Shown: positions 9,220 through 18,404 of the stretch, piece after piece
How the letters are laid out: every line of letters starts with the position of its first letter
Position numbering within the stretch: position 1 is the first letter of the stretch
Assembly (NCBI RefSeq): GCF_043951855.1
Contig: NZ_JBINJW010000007.1
Span: 62,001 to 126,000 of the forward strand
Length of the DNA stretch: 64,000 nt
Origin: Proteiniclasticum sp043951855
GTDB lineage: Bacteria > Bacillota > Clostridia > Clostridiales > Clostridiaceae
Direction of reading: 5' to 3'
The notes under the pieces: model-generated
Told to the model about the DNA's origin: nothing
The model's database searches: none
The model's input: the letters and a program-made list of their open reading frames with translations, nothing else
Translations under genes and position numbers: made by a program

Positions 9220-9343
9220 AGGATACTCCTTTATTACGAAACTGACCTTGATTAAAGAATTGCGATTAAGTATATCTTCTTCGAGTGAAAATATAGTTAT
9301 TTGAAGAAATTATAACTAAGACACAGGAATTAATCAACGAAAA

Positions 9344-9362
9344 CATGCAATTTCATGCAATT
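9344..9362. promoter_or_regulatory. Direct repeat, candidate AraC-type operator
   Basis: CATGCAATT occurs twice, at 9344-9352 and 9354-9362, one helical turn apart on the same face. Tandem direct half-sites are typical for AraC-type activators. It lies in the divergent region between the AraC regulator and the importer operon, about 100 bases before the ATPase start. Assignment to this regulator is inference. Confidence 0.45.
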
Positions 9363-9456
9363 ACTTTAAAATAATACTAATACCAAAGTTTTTTTTTCTA
9401 ACTGAATAGAAAAAAACGTGATACATTGATTATGTTAACGAATACAGGGGAGGAAC

Positions 9457-10986
9457 GTGTATGTTATGGAAATGGTAAAGCGTGACGATTTCAATGATCG
9501 GTTTATTCAAGTCAGCAATGTATCCAAGCATTTTGGCGTAACCGTTGCATTGAACGAAGTATCCTTCACCGTGCCAAAAGGCTTGGTGTGCGGACTCGTT
9601 GGAGAAAATGGAAGTGGAAAATCCACATTTGCATCTATACTTGCAGGGATTACACAAGAGACAAGTGGAGAGATTTTTCTGGATGGTCAGAAGTGGAAGC
9701 CCGGGAATGTGCTGGAAGCACAGAAGAACGGAGTGGCTATGATTGTTCAGGAAACAGGAACCATTGAGAATATTACTGTGGCAGAGAATATATTCTTAGG
9801 TCAAGAAATGCTGTTTTCAAAAGGAATATTCATCAGCCGAAAGAAGATGTTTGTGGCTGCTCAGAAAATACTGGATGAACTGAAGATCACTTCATTCAAT
9901 TCTGAAACCCCTACATCCAAGCTGGATCTTCAGGATCGCAAACTGGTTGAGATCGCCAAAGCAATGTACTGGAATCCTAAAGTGTTTATAGTAGATGAGA
10001 CAACAACGGCCTTATCCCATATTGGGCGTGAACTCCTCTATGCGCTGATGAAGAATCTGACATCAAAGGGGACAACGGTTCTTTTTATCAGTCATGACCT
10101 GGAAGAGCTCATGGAACAGTGTGACATCATTCATATCCTTCGTGATGGGGATTTCATTGGAACGCTAGAGAAAAATGAGTTCGATGCAGACCGCATGAAA
10201 GAAATGATGATCGGACGAAATCTTGAAGGAGACTACTATCATGCAGATGAGGAAGGCTATGCAGACGAAGTGGTTCTACGGGCGGATCAGATTACTACGC
10301 TGGAGGATTTGCTTTGTTTCAGTGTAGAGCTTCATCGAGGTGAGGTGCTGGGCATCGGAGGATTATCGGATTGTGGCATGCACACTCTGGGGAAAGCCTT
10401 ATTCGGTGCGGAGAAAGTATTGGATGGAAAAGTAACTCTGTCAGATGGCACTGTCATTGACAATACGAAGAAAGCAGTCAAGCATAAAATGGCTTACCTT
10501 TCGAAAAATCGAGACCGTGAGTCTCTGGCTCTGAATGCCACTGTGAAGGAAAATATTGTCAGTATTGCCCATGATATCAATAAAGTTTTCGGACCCATCC
10601 TGTCATTCAGGAAAGAGTCCCAATATGCAAAAAAACAGATCGAAGACCTGTCTATCAAATGTGCATCAGAGGCTCATCTAGTGAGTACACTATCCGGTGG
10701 GAACAAGCAGAAAATTGTTTTTGGGAAATGGATTGGCGTTGACTCCGATATTCTCATCATGGACTGTCCCACACGAGGTGTGGATATCGGGGTTAAAGCA
10801 GCGATGTACAAACTGATCTATGAAATGAAGAAAAGCGGAAAGGCCATTCTACTGATCAGTGAGGAGCTTCCGGAACTGATAGGGATGAGTGATCGGATCA
10901 TCATCATGAAAGACGGCGAAATCAGTGCTGAGATTCCCAGGAGTGAAGGATTCAGCGAACATAAACTGATAGATGCCATGTTGTAG
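9457..10986 (+). CDS. CUT2/BMP-type sugar ABC transporter, tandem ATPase
   Basis: About 509 residues with two fused nucleotide-binding domains as in RbsA/MglA. Domain 1 has an intact Walker A (GENGSGKST, about 48-56) and Walker B-like IVDETTTALS, but its signature segment reads LDLQDRKLVEIAKAM instead of LSxGQ. Domain 2 has the usual degenerate Walker A (GLSDCGMHTLGKALFG) with an intact LSGGNKQK signature. This asymmetric pattern is normal for the family, though the domain 1 signature is unusually degraded. Start: GGGGAGG at 9447-9453 is 3 bases from GTG 9457 and 12 from in-frame ATG 9466, so the start is uncertain. First gene of the importer operon. Confidence 0.9.
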   Translation: MYVMEMVKRDDFNDRFIQVSNVSKHFGVTVALNEVSFTVPKGLVCGLVGENGSGKSTFASILAGITQETSGEIFLDGQKWKPGNVLEAQKNGVAMIVQETGTIENITVAENIFLGQEMLFSKGIFISRKKMFVAAQKILDELKITSFNSETPTSKLDLQDRKLVEIAKAMYWNPKVFIVDETTTALSHIGRELLYALMKNLTSKGTTVLFISHDLEELMEQCDIIHILRDGDFIGTLEKNEFDADRMKEMMIGRNLEGDYYHADEEGYADEVVLRADQITTLEDLLCFSVELHRGEVLGIGGLSDCGMHTLGKALFGAEKVLDGKVTLSDGTVIDNTKKAVKHKMAYLSKNRDRESLALNATVKENIVSIAHDINKVFGPILSFRKESQYAKKQIEDLSIKCASEAHLVSTLSGGNKQKIVFGKWIGVDSDILIMDCPTRGVDIGVKAAMYKLIYEMKKSGKAILLISEELPELIGMSDRIIIMKDGEISAEIPRSEGFSEHKLIDAML

Positions 10987-10995
10987 GAGGAAGAA

Positions 10996-11955
10996 ATGAA
11001 GGAGAAATTAAAACGGTTAAATGAACAGCAATTCTTCATTCGTCTGATGCCGATCTTTCTGTTGGCTGTCATGGCCATTGGATTCAATATCGCTACGGAT
11101 GGAAAATTTGGAGATGTTCGAAATCTCAAACTCATCGTCACCCAGGCGATAATCATTGGTACGGTGGCAACTGGTGCGGTGTTTATATTTGGAACGGGGA
11201 ATGTGAGTATTGCTCTTGGAGCTACCACTGCAATAACAGCTGCCATCATGAGTAAGGCATACCTTGCAACAGAATCCGTGCCTGTGATGATTCTTTCTGC
11301 GATTGTTGTCGCTACATTGATTATGGTAGCAACAGCAGTACTGAGTACAGTGCTGAAAGTTTCTGTCATGTTTGTATCTATAGTGGTCATGGTTCTATTC
11401 CAGGCAATTTTGCAGACAATACTGGGTGCTGGAACCTTAACACTGCCCTATGAGATGACATCGGCGCTTACCAGTGCGAATTTTCATTACATAGCCTTTG
11501 CGGCTTACTTCATTCTGTGTGCGGTGCTCTTTCACTTTACTGGAATCGGACGTTCCATAAAGTTTCTAGGATCAAATAAGATCTGTGCTGAGCAGAGCGG
11601 AATTTTCATGAACAAGTACCTGATGATTGCTTTCGCTGTATCGGGTATAGGAATCGGTCTTGCGGCCATCATGACGGGCATCAGAACGGGTACCATAGGT
11701 GTTGGAACGGCTTCAAGCCTTAATATGGATGTAGTGCTAGCCATTGTCCTCGGAGGCATGTCTGTGTTTGGCGGAACAAGATCTTATATCTATGCAGGAG
11801 CCCTTGGGGCGGTTACTGTCACACTCTTAAACAATGGATTACTTATGGTAGGTATCAGTCCAACAGTTCTTCAACTGGTCAGAGGAATATTCTTTCTGAC
11901 ATTTATCTTTGCAGGTCAGAAACGGCCGGATCGATTACCAGACAACGAAATATAA
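10996..11955 (+). CDS. CUT2/BMP-type sugar ABC transporter permease 1
   Basis: 319 residues, almost entirely hydrophobic with 8-10 membrane helices, of the RbsC/YufP-like family. The segment VVLAIVLGGMSVFGGTRSY (about 250-268) is the conserved EAA-like cytoplasmic loop of this family (usually AVVLGGtSlfGG). It follows the ATPase by nine bases with GGAGGAAG before ATG. Together with the second permease downstream it would form a heterodimeric channel. Confidence 0.9.
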   Translation: MKEKLKRLNEQQFFIRLMPIFLLAVMAIGFNIATDGKFGDVRNLKLIVTQAIIIGTVATGAVFIFGTGNVSIALGATTAITAAIMSKAYLATESVPVMILSAIVVATLIMVATAVLSTVLKVSVMFVSIVVMVLFQAILQTILGAGTLTLPYEMTSALTSANFHYIAFAAYFILCAVLFHFTGIGRSIKFLGSNKICAEQSGIFMNKYLMIAFAVSGIGIGLAAIMTGIRTGTIGVGTASSLNMDVVLAIVLGGMSVFGGTRSYIYAGALGAVTVTLLNNGLLMVGISPTVLQLVRGIFFLTFIFAGQKRPDRLPDNEI

Positions 11956-11972
11956 ATATTGGGGGAATTGAA

Positions 11973-13247
11973 ATGAAAAAGAAAATTGCATTATTACTGG
12001 CAGCCATGATGATGGTGGTAGGCCTTGCAGGCTGTGGGAGTAAAGAGACGCCGGAACCGTCTGCTCCTTCCTCACCGGAAGCAGGAAATGAGACACCTGC
12101 TCCATCAGAAGAAGAGAACATCACCATCGCTGTAGCCTGGAATGCCATCGATGCAACAACTCAGACGAGAATGACCTATCTGGAGGATCATCTGGGACCT
12201 GCGCTGGGCATTGACTTCATCTTTTCGGAGGCCATTTCTGATACAGCGCAGCTCATGACGTTCCTTGAGAACTCTTACGCAGCTGGCGCTGACGGGTTAC
12301 TTTCTCTTATTACAGACGGGACGGAGCAGCTGGTATCCAAAGCAGACGAGCTTGGTGTGTATACCGCAGTGGTATCTTCCACGCTCTACGAAGAAGTAGC
12401 CGCAGTTCCGACCTACATGGGCATTACCGGAATTGATTTAAGCAAGGTTGCAGATGCCTATGGTGAACTGATGGATGCGCAGTTTGATTCTGCTGAACCT
12501 GCGAATTTCATTGTGATTTCCGGTGGTTCCGCCATGGGCGTTGCATCTCATCGTGAAGCAACAAAATCCATGCTCAAAACATTTCAGACGAAATTTGATT
12601 TGACTTATGATGCGGACATCACAGAACTTGCCACACTGAATGCCACCACGGAGATCAGCACGGGTAATGAGGAAGTGAAGATTACTATCGTGCCAGGATT
12701 CCCCAATATGGACGGATATGTCTCTGGTGTTTCAGGACTGCTGCAGACAGGAGATTATGATGCCATCGTCTCTGTGTATCCTACAGCTGAAACCTTCGGC
12801 ACCGCCATCGACGAAGTGGAAAAAGCACTGGGCAAGAATGTCAAGCTTCTTTGTCAGGCAAACTTTGGAGAAAATACCAAGAAGGCATTTAGCACCTTGG
12901 ACTCCACAGGAAACCCTACACTGGATGGGGCTGTCATCAACTCCGGATCCGCTTCGGATGCTTATGGTGTAGTCCTTCTCTATAACGGCATCACTGGACA
13001 TGGGGATGCCTTCAAGCCGGAAGGCAAGGCCATCACCATGGCGCCAGGACCACTTGTTGCCAGTGGCGCAGAAGCATACGGCAAACTGGAGCAGCTGGAT
13101 ACCAGCGATGAGATGTATGTGTACACCTCCGATGAGATCAAAACCCTTCTGAAAAAATATAACGATGCTGCAGATTATGATCTGCTTATGGAAACAAGCC
13201 GAAACTTCACCACGGAAAATATTCTGGAAAGACGTGGACTGAAGTAG
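11973..13247 (+). CDS. Sugar-binding lipoprotein, copy 1
   Basis: 424 residues. It has a lipoprotein signal peptide with lipobox LAGCGS (Cys near residue 21), an acidic/Ser/Pro linker (PEPSAPSSPEAGNETPAPSE) and then a periplasmic-binding-protein fold of the type I class (ITIAVAWNAIDATTQTR, a LITDGTEQLVSKADELG segment and a YDAIVSVYPTAETFG strand-helix). It would capture the substrate outside the cell for the adjacent CUT2-type importer. The amino-acid sequence is identical to the next gene; see the duplication. Ribosome site TTGGGGGAATTG before ATG. Confidence 0.92.
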   Translation: MKKKIALLLAAMMMVVGLAGCGSKETPEPSAPSSPEAGNETPAPSEEENITIAVAWNAIDATTQTRMTYLEDHLGPALGIDFIFSEAISDTAQLMTFLENSYAAGADGLLSLITDGTEQLVSKADELGVYTAVVSSTLYEEVAAVPTYMGITGIDLSKVADAYGELMDAQFDSAEPANFIVISGGSAMGVASHREATKSMLKTFQTKFDLTYDADITELATLNATTEISTGNEEVKITIVPGFPNMDGYVSGVSGLLQTGDYDAIVSVYPTAETFGTAIDEVEKALGKNVKLLCQANFGENTKKAFSTLDSTGNPTLDGAVINSGSASDAYGVVLLYNGITGHGDAFKPEGKAITMAPGPLVASGAEAYGKLEQLDTSDEMYVYTSDEIKTLLKKYNDAADYDLLMETSRNFTTENILERRGLK

Positions 13248-13348
13248 AGTGCAAAAAAAGGGAAGGAATCTACAACTGGAGATTCTTCCTCTAAGAATCA
13301 TTGGAACATGACACTGAGGCAAAGAATAAAAATACTGGGGGAAATGAA

Positions 13349-14623
13349 ATGAAAAAGAAAATTGCATTATTACTGGCAGCCATGATGATGGTGGTAGGCC
13401 TTGCAGGCTGTGGGAGTAAAGAGACGCCGGAACCGTCTGCTCCTTCCTCACCGGAAGCAGGAAATGAGACACCTGCTCCATCAGAAGAAGAGAACATCAC
13501 CATCGCTGTAGCCTGGAATGCCATCGATGCAACAACTCAGACGAGAATGACCTATCTGGAGGATCATCTGGGACCTGCGCTGGGCATTGACTTCATCTTT
13601 TCGGAGGCCATTTCTGATACAGCGCAGCTCATGACGTTCCTTGAGAACTCTTACGCAGCTGGCGCTGACGGGTTACTTTCTCTTATTACAGACGGGACGG
13701 AGCAGCTGGTATCCAAAGCAGACGAGCTTGGTGTGTATACCGCAGTGGTATCTTCCACGCTCTACGAAGAAGTAGCCGCAGTTCCGACCTACATGGGCAT
13801 TACCGGAATTGATTTAAGCAAGGTTGCAGATGCCTATGGTGAACTGATGGATGCGCAGTTTGATTCTGCTGAACCTGCGAATTTCATTGTGATTTCCGGT
13901 GGTTCCGCCATGGGCGTTGCATCTCATCGTGAAGCAACAAAATCCATGCTCAAAACATTTCAGACGAAATTTGATTTGACTTATGATGCGGACATCACAG
14001 AACTTGCCACACTGAATGCCACCACGGAGATCAGCACGGGTAATGAGGAAGTGAAGATTACTATCGTGCCAGGATTCCCCAATATGGACGGATATGTCTC
14101 TGGTGTTTCAGGACTGCTGCAGACAGGAGATTATGATGCCATCGTCTCTGTGTATCCTACAGCTGAAACCTTCGGCACCGCCATCGACGAAGTGGAAAAA
14201 GCACTGGGCAAGAATGTCAAGCTTCTTTGTCAGGCAAACTTTGGAGAAAATACCAAGAAGGCATTTAGCACCTTGGACTCCACAGGAAACCCTACACTGG
14301 ATGGGGCTGTCATCAACTCCGGATCCGCTTCGGATGCTTATGGTGTAGTCCTTCTCTATAACGGCATCACTGGACATGGGGATGCCTTCAAGCCGGAAGG
14401 CAAGGCCATCACCATGGCGCCAGGACCACTTGTTGCCAGTGGCGCAGAAGCATACGGCAAACTGGAGCAGCTGGATACCAGCGATGAGATGTATGTGTAC
14501 ACCTCCGATGAGATCAAAACCCTTCTGAAAAAATATAACGATGCTGCAGACTATGATCTGCTTATGGAAACAAGCCGAAACTTCACCACGGAAAACATTC
14601 TGGAAAGACGTGGACTGAAGTAA
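13349..14623 (+). CDS. Sugar-binding lipoprotein, copy 2 (identical protein)
   Basis: 424 residues, identical residue for residue to copy 1. I noticed only two synonymous base differences, at 14551 (GAC versus GAT) and 14596 (AAC versus AAT), both near the 3' end. An in-frame ATG at 13301 exists, but the start at 13349 matches copy 1 and keeps the GGGGGAA ribosome site at the right distance. The 101-base spacer between copies is unique. Having two copies of one binding protein within an importer operon would raise binding-protein dosage. Confidence 0.92.
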   Translation: MKKKIALLLAAMMMVVGLAGCGSKETPEPSAPSSPEAGNETPAPSEEENITIAVAWNAIDATTQTRMTYLEDHLGPALGIDFIFSEAISDTAQLMTFLENSYAAGADGLLSLITDGTEQLVSKADELGVYTAVVSSTLYEEVAAVPTYMGITGIDLSKVADAYGELMDAQFDSAEPANFIVISGGSAMGVASHREATKSMLKTFQTKFDLTYDADITELATLNATTEISTGNEEVKITIVPGFPNMDGYVSGVSGLLQTGDYDAIVSVYPTAETFGTAIDEVEKALGKNVKLLCQANFGENTKKAFSTLDSTGNPTLDGAVINSGSASDAYGVVLLYNGITGHGDAFKPEGKAITMAPGPLVASGAEAYGKLEQLDTSDEMYVYTSDEIKTLLKKYNDAADYDLLMETSRNFTTENILERRGLK

Positions 14624-14649
14624 GACGGTAGTGTAAAGGAGAACTGCAA

Positions 14650-15684
14650 TTGAATGTTAAACAATTCGTCAATAAGGCCATCTATTTAATTTCAGTACCA
14701 CTGGCTGTTGGTCTTTTCATGGAACTGCTGGTGTATGCACAGACTGGAGGCCATCTGGTTTCTTCGGTGCTGGACCTCCGGAACTTAGTACGAGATCTCG
14801 GAGTCACAGCGGTTATCGCTTTTGCCTTGTCTTTAAATCTAGGCAGTGGAAGATTTGATTTATCTTTAGGAGCTCAGAGACTTGTAGCCACCATCATTGG
14901 TGGCAACATCGCTGTGAGTCTTGGCTTTAATGGCATTGGACTGCTTATCATGGCAATTCTCATGGGACTCCTGGCAGGATTTGGTGTTGGGATGGTGTTT
15001 AGTGTCTTCAGGGTCCCACCTGTGATACTAGGTCTTGGCATGGCCATGATCTATGAAAGCCTGGCTTTTGCAGGTTCTGATGGAAAAGGGCTACAGCTCT
15101 TTGGTGTTCCTGATATCGAAATGCTTGTGAACCCAAACTTTACCCTGCTGGTTCTTGGGCTGGGCACACTGTTTGTTTTTATCCTATTCACATTCACAAA
15201 GTTCAGATATGAGATGCAAGCGATGAGAGGCTCTCAGAAGATCGCGAAGACATCTGGAATCAATGTGTTCAGACATGTTGTGATCTGTTACACATTGGCC
15301 GGGGGACTGGTTGCGATTTCAGGAGTGTTCAGTGCTTCTTTCACTGGAGCTCTTGCACCGATGCTCGGCATGACCAGCAACAGTGCAGTGATCGCCATGA
15401 CTTTCCCGATGTTTCTCGGGACTTATCTGGCACGAAGAACGAACATCGCCGTGGGGATCATCAGTGCTTCTTTGACCATAAAGCTCTTTGGTATTGGAAT
15501 GGTAGCATTAAAAGTCTCCAACTCACTGAATACCGTCATCAATATGCTGGTGTTCATCGGATTCCTTGCTTTTTTAGCCAATGAAAGGATTCCTGCTTTA
15601 CGAAGGAGACAAAGAGCACGCATTAAGGAAGCGAAGGAAAAAAGAATAGAACTTGAAAGCGTTACAAATGTAGGGAGATTATGA
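14650..15684 (+). CDS. CUT2/BMP-type sugar ABC transporter permease 2
   Basis: 344 residues with 8-10 hydrophobic helices and a highly basic C-terminal tail (about 308-335, RRRQRARIKEAKEKR). It is the RbsC-like partner of the first permease. TTG at 14650 is the start: AAAGGAG lies 8 bases upstream and the nearby ATG at 14654 is out of frame. Two different permeases with one double ATPase is the arrangement of BMP-type/nucleoside and some galactosyl importers. It overlaps the GH3 gene by four bases (ATGA). Confidence 0.88.
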   Translation: MNVKQFVNKAIYLISVPLAVGLFMELLVYAQTGGHLVSSVLDLRNLVRDLGVTAVIAFALSLNLGSGRFDLSLGAQRLVATIIGGNIAVSLGFNGIGLLIMAILMGLLAGFGVGMVFSVFRVPPVILGLGMAMIYESLAFAGSDGKGLQLFGVPDIEMLVNPNFTLLVLGLGTLFVFILFTFTKFRYEMQAMRGSQKIAKTSGINVFRHVVICYTLAGGLVAISGVFSASFTGALAPMLGMTSNSAVIAMTFPMFLGTYLARRTNIAVGIISASLTIKLFGIGMVALKVSNSLNTVINMLVFIGFLAFLANERIPALRRRQRARIKEAKEKRIELESVTNVGRL

Positions 15685-17435
15685 TGGTCAATTTAAGAAC
15701 GAAACCATATCTGCTCAGTGAAGAAAAAATCACTTGGGTCACAGAGACACTTTCTGGAATGTCTTTGGAAGAAAAAATAGGTCAGCTGTTTATTACGCTG
15801 AAGAGTAAACCTGGTGTTGATGAAAAAGAAATTGAAGAGACCTTGATGAAATATCACCAAGGTGGGTTGCGTTGGCAGGGAGGAGATATGGAAACAGTCC
15901 ATCTCCAGAACACCACGTATCAGAAGCTCTCTACAGTACCACTGCTCATTGCTGCAAACTGTGATGAAGGTGGCAATGGATGTATACCTGAGAAAGGAAC
16001 ATTTGTAGCAACAGCTGCCCAGGCTGCAGCCCATGAGTCCCCTGATACTGCCTATCATATGGGACTGGTCTCCTCACGTGAAGCGACAAGCATCGGCTGC
16101 AACTGGCTGTTCAATCCGGTGGCAGATATCTACATGAACTGGAGAAACACCATTGTCAACACAAGATGTTTTGGCTCTGATGCAGATGTAGTTCTGAAAA
16201 ACACCAGAGCATTCATCAAAGGCGTGAAAGATGGAAATCCCAACATGGCCTGCTGCATCAAGCATTTTCCAGGAGATGGTGTGGAGGAACTCGATCAGCA
16301 TCTGGTATTCGGAATCAATAATCTGAGCGTAGATGAATGGAACGACACATTTGGCAAAGTATACAGAAATCTCATAGAGGATGGTGTTGAAACCATCATG
16401 GTAGGCCATATTGGGTTACCTGAAATGAGCAGAAAACTAAGACCGGGTATTAAAAATGAAGAAATCATGCCGGCCACCATCGCACCAGAGCTTCTAACAG
16501 ATCTTCTCAGAGGAGAAATGGGATTTAATGGTCTGCTTCTTACAGACGCCACCCATATGATCGGACTTTCTGCAGTAAAGAGTAGAGAAGAGGCGCTGCC
16601 TCTGGCGGTGGCTGCAGGTTGTGATATGATCTTATTTGCAAATGATCTGGATGAGGACATGGCATTTATCAAGAATGGAATTGAAAAGAACATCCTGTCA
16701 GAAGAGCGCCTTAATGATGCGGTCACAAGAATTCTAGGGTTGAAAGCAAAGCTCAATCTGACCGATGAACGTGTGGCCATCCCTGAAAAAGAGCTTCTCT
16801 ATACCAACGTGAATACAGAGGAGCATCAGAACTTCAGAAAACTGGCAGCAGAAAGATGCGTGACTCTGGTAAAGGATACGGCAAATCTGATTCCAGTGGA
16901 TCCAGATAAGAGGAAGAAGGTCTGGCTGGTTTACGTACAGTCTGCGCCTACAAGCATTGCCTACAGACCAGACCCTCAACGACTTGTTATGGTGGAAGAG
17001 CTCGAAAGAGCTGGATTCCAGGTGGAACTGGCACCATGCTTTTATGATCTGGAAGCGGAAAATGGTCCAGGCATGATGAATTTTGTGAAGATGCTGAACA
17101 AAACCAGCAGAAAAGAGTTCAAAGAAAAGTACGATCTGGTTCTGGTCGTATTCAATATCAGCGGCTATGCTCAGGAAAATATTGTCCGCGTTAAGTGGAG
17201 TCAGCATCACAGTGTGGAACTGCCCTGGTATATCTCAGAAGTACCTACCATCGGTATCAGCCTGAATTATACAAATCATCTGATTGATATACCTCAGGTA
17301 AAGACATTCATCAACTCCTTTGGCAGTTCGAGAGATCATATCAGAGCCACCGTGGATAAACTCTGCGGGAAGTCCAGCTTCACTGGAGATGTTAAGGAAC
17401 ATTATTTCTGCAACAGGTGGGAAACGAGGTTATAA
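15681..17435 (+). CDS. Glycoside hydrolase family 3, beta-N-acetylhexosaminidase-like
   Basis: 584 residues, no signal peptide, so cytoplasmic. The TIM barrel carries KHFPGDG (about 194-200), followed by ELDQH (about 203-207), matching the Asp-His general acid/base dyad loop of NagZ-type GH3 enzymes. The nucleophile Asp is in LLLTDATHMIG (about residue 289). The C-terminal 200 residues resemble the alpha/beta sandwich of longer GH3 enzymes. Known relatives remove beta-linked GlcNAc by hydrolysis or phosphorolysis. Its place directly behind the importer suggests it splits an imported oligosaccharide or glycoconjugate. ATG overlaps the permease stop. Confidence 0.85.
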   Translation: MMVNLRTKPYLLSEEKITWVTETLSGMSLEEKIGQLFITLKSKPGVDEKEIEETLMKYHQGGLRWQGGDMETVHLQNTTYQKLSTVPLLIAANCDEGGNGCIPEKGTFVATAAQAAAHESPDTAYHMGLVSSREATSIGCNWLFNPVADIYMNWRNTIVNTRCFGSDADVVLKNTRAFIKGVKDGNPNMACCIKHFPGDGVEELDQHLVFGINNLSVDEWNDTFGKVYRNLIEDGVETIMVGHIGLPEMSRKLRPGIKNEEIMPATIAPELLTDLLRGEMGFNGLLLTDATHMIGLSAVKSREEALPLAVAAGCDMILFANDLDEDMAFIKNGIEKNILSEERLNDAVTRILGLKAKLNLTDERVAIPEKELLYTNVNTEEHQNFRKLAAERCVTLVKDTANLIPVDPDKRKKVWLVYVQSAPTSIAYRPDPQRLVMVEELERAGFQVELAPCFYDLEAENGPGMMNFVKMLNKTSRKEFKEKYDLVLVVFNISGYAQENIVRVKWSQHHSVELPWYISEVPTIGISLNYTNHLIDIPQVKTFINSFGSSRDHIRATVDKLCGKSSFTGDVKEHYFCNRWETRL

Positions 17436-18275
17436 ATGAGTACTTTTAAAGAAAACAGATACTTGGTCTGCATTGATTCTGATGGCTGCGCCATAGATTC
17501 CATGACGGTAAAACATGAAAAAGCCTTTGGACCTGCGTTGATTGAGATTTGGGATGTTCCTGATGAAAGGCATCAGGAGATCCTTACCCTGTGGAATCAA
17601 CTGAATCTCTATACAAAAACCAGAGGAATCAACAGATTTCAGGGACTTTCTGCAATCTTATCCTACTACCCGGAGCTTTCCGATCCCATGGAACTTAAGA
17701 GCTTTACCGCATGGGTTGAAAATACGAAGGTTCTATCACCGGAATCCTTGCAGAAGGAATATGATAAAACCGGTCTCGAGATCTTATCCAAAGCCCTTGC
17801 GTGGTCTAGACGAGTGAATGTGCTTATAACTTCGCTGCCCTTGGCGCTTCCTTTTGAGGGAGTGAGAGAAGCAATGGTGCGAATCGGAGAGATGGCGGAT
17901 ATAGCTGTGGTATCTTCTGCGAACAAATCTGCGATTCAGGAGGAATGGGAGACGAGTGGATTATACAATCTGGTGCAGTATTTTTTTGCACAGAATGATG
18001 GAACCAAAAGTGAATGCATCAGAAAACTCATTGATTCAGGGTACAGGCATGAAAATAGCATCATGGTCGGAGATGCCATCGGTGATTATATAGCAGCCGA
18101 AAAAAACAACATCAGGTTTTATCCCATCATGGCTGGCAAGGAAACTTTTTCCTGGCAGGCATTTAAGGATAGATACTTCCAGATGTTCATGAATAGAGAT
18201 TTTGATGAGCATATTCAAGCTGAACTTTTAAGAGCAATGGATGATAATCTAGCAGATTCCATAAGTAAATCTTAG
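17436..18275 (+). CDS. HAD-superfamily hydrolase
   Basis: 279 residues. HAD motif I is DSDGCAID (Asp14 and Asp16), motif II is VVSSAN (about 165), and motif IV is VGDAIGDY (about 210-217), with a conserved Lys before it (TKSECIRKLI). A helical cap is inserted between motifs I and II. Such enzymes usually dephosphorylate small metabolites such as sugar phosphates. It begins on the base after the GH3 stop codon and is probably the last gene of the importer transcript before the weak terminator near 18303. Confidence 0.82.
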   Translation: MSTFKENRYLVCIDSDGCAIDSMTVKHEKAFGPALIEIWDVPDERHQEILTLWNQLNLYTKTRGINRFQGLSAILSYYPELSDPMELKSFTAWVENTKVLSPESLQKEYDKTGLEILSKALAWSRRVNVLITSLPLALPFEGVREAMVRIGEMADIAVVSSANKSAIQEEWETSGLYNLVQYFFAQNDGTKSECIRKLIDSGYRHENSIMVGDAIGDYIAAEKNNIRFYPIMAGKETFSWQAFKDRYFQMFMNRDFDEHIQAELLRAMDDNLADSISKS

Positions 18276-18302
18276 AACATTGAAGGCGTATACGATACCA
18301 GG

Positions 18303-18333
18303 AGAGACAAGCAATCCATGCCTTGTCTCTTTC
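18303..18333 (+). terminator. Probable rho-independent terminator
   Basis: Stem AGAGACAAG (18303-18311) pairs with CTTGTCTCT (18322-18330) over a 10-base loop and is followed by only TTT-C. The short T run suggests partial read-through into the GH2 gene. Confidence 0.6.
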
Positions 18334-18404
18334 GTGTCAGTATAAAAGAATCTTCAGTTTTATGACAGATTTTGGTGGATGAGCATAGTCATACGGAGGT
18401 AATT

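Larger units (their letters stand above)
11973..14623 (+). repeat. Tandem near-identical gene duplication (~1.28 kb unit, 1376-base period)
   Basis: Bases 11973-13246 and 13349-14622 match along their whole length except two synonymous transitions that I could find by eye. The similarity extends about 20 bases upstream of each ATG with a few mismatches and stops at the final base of the stop codon (TAG versus TAA). The flanks differ, so this is not a simple sequence-assembly echo of one locus. Either a recent duplication or repeated gene conversion explains it. Confidence 0.9.
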
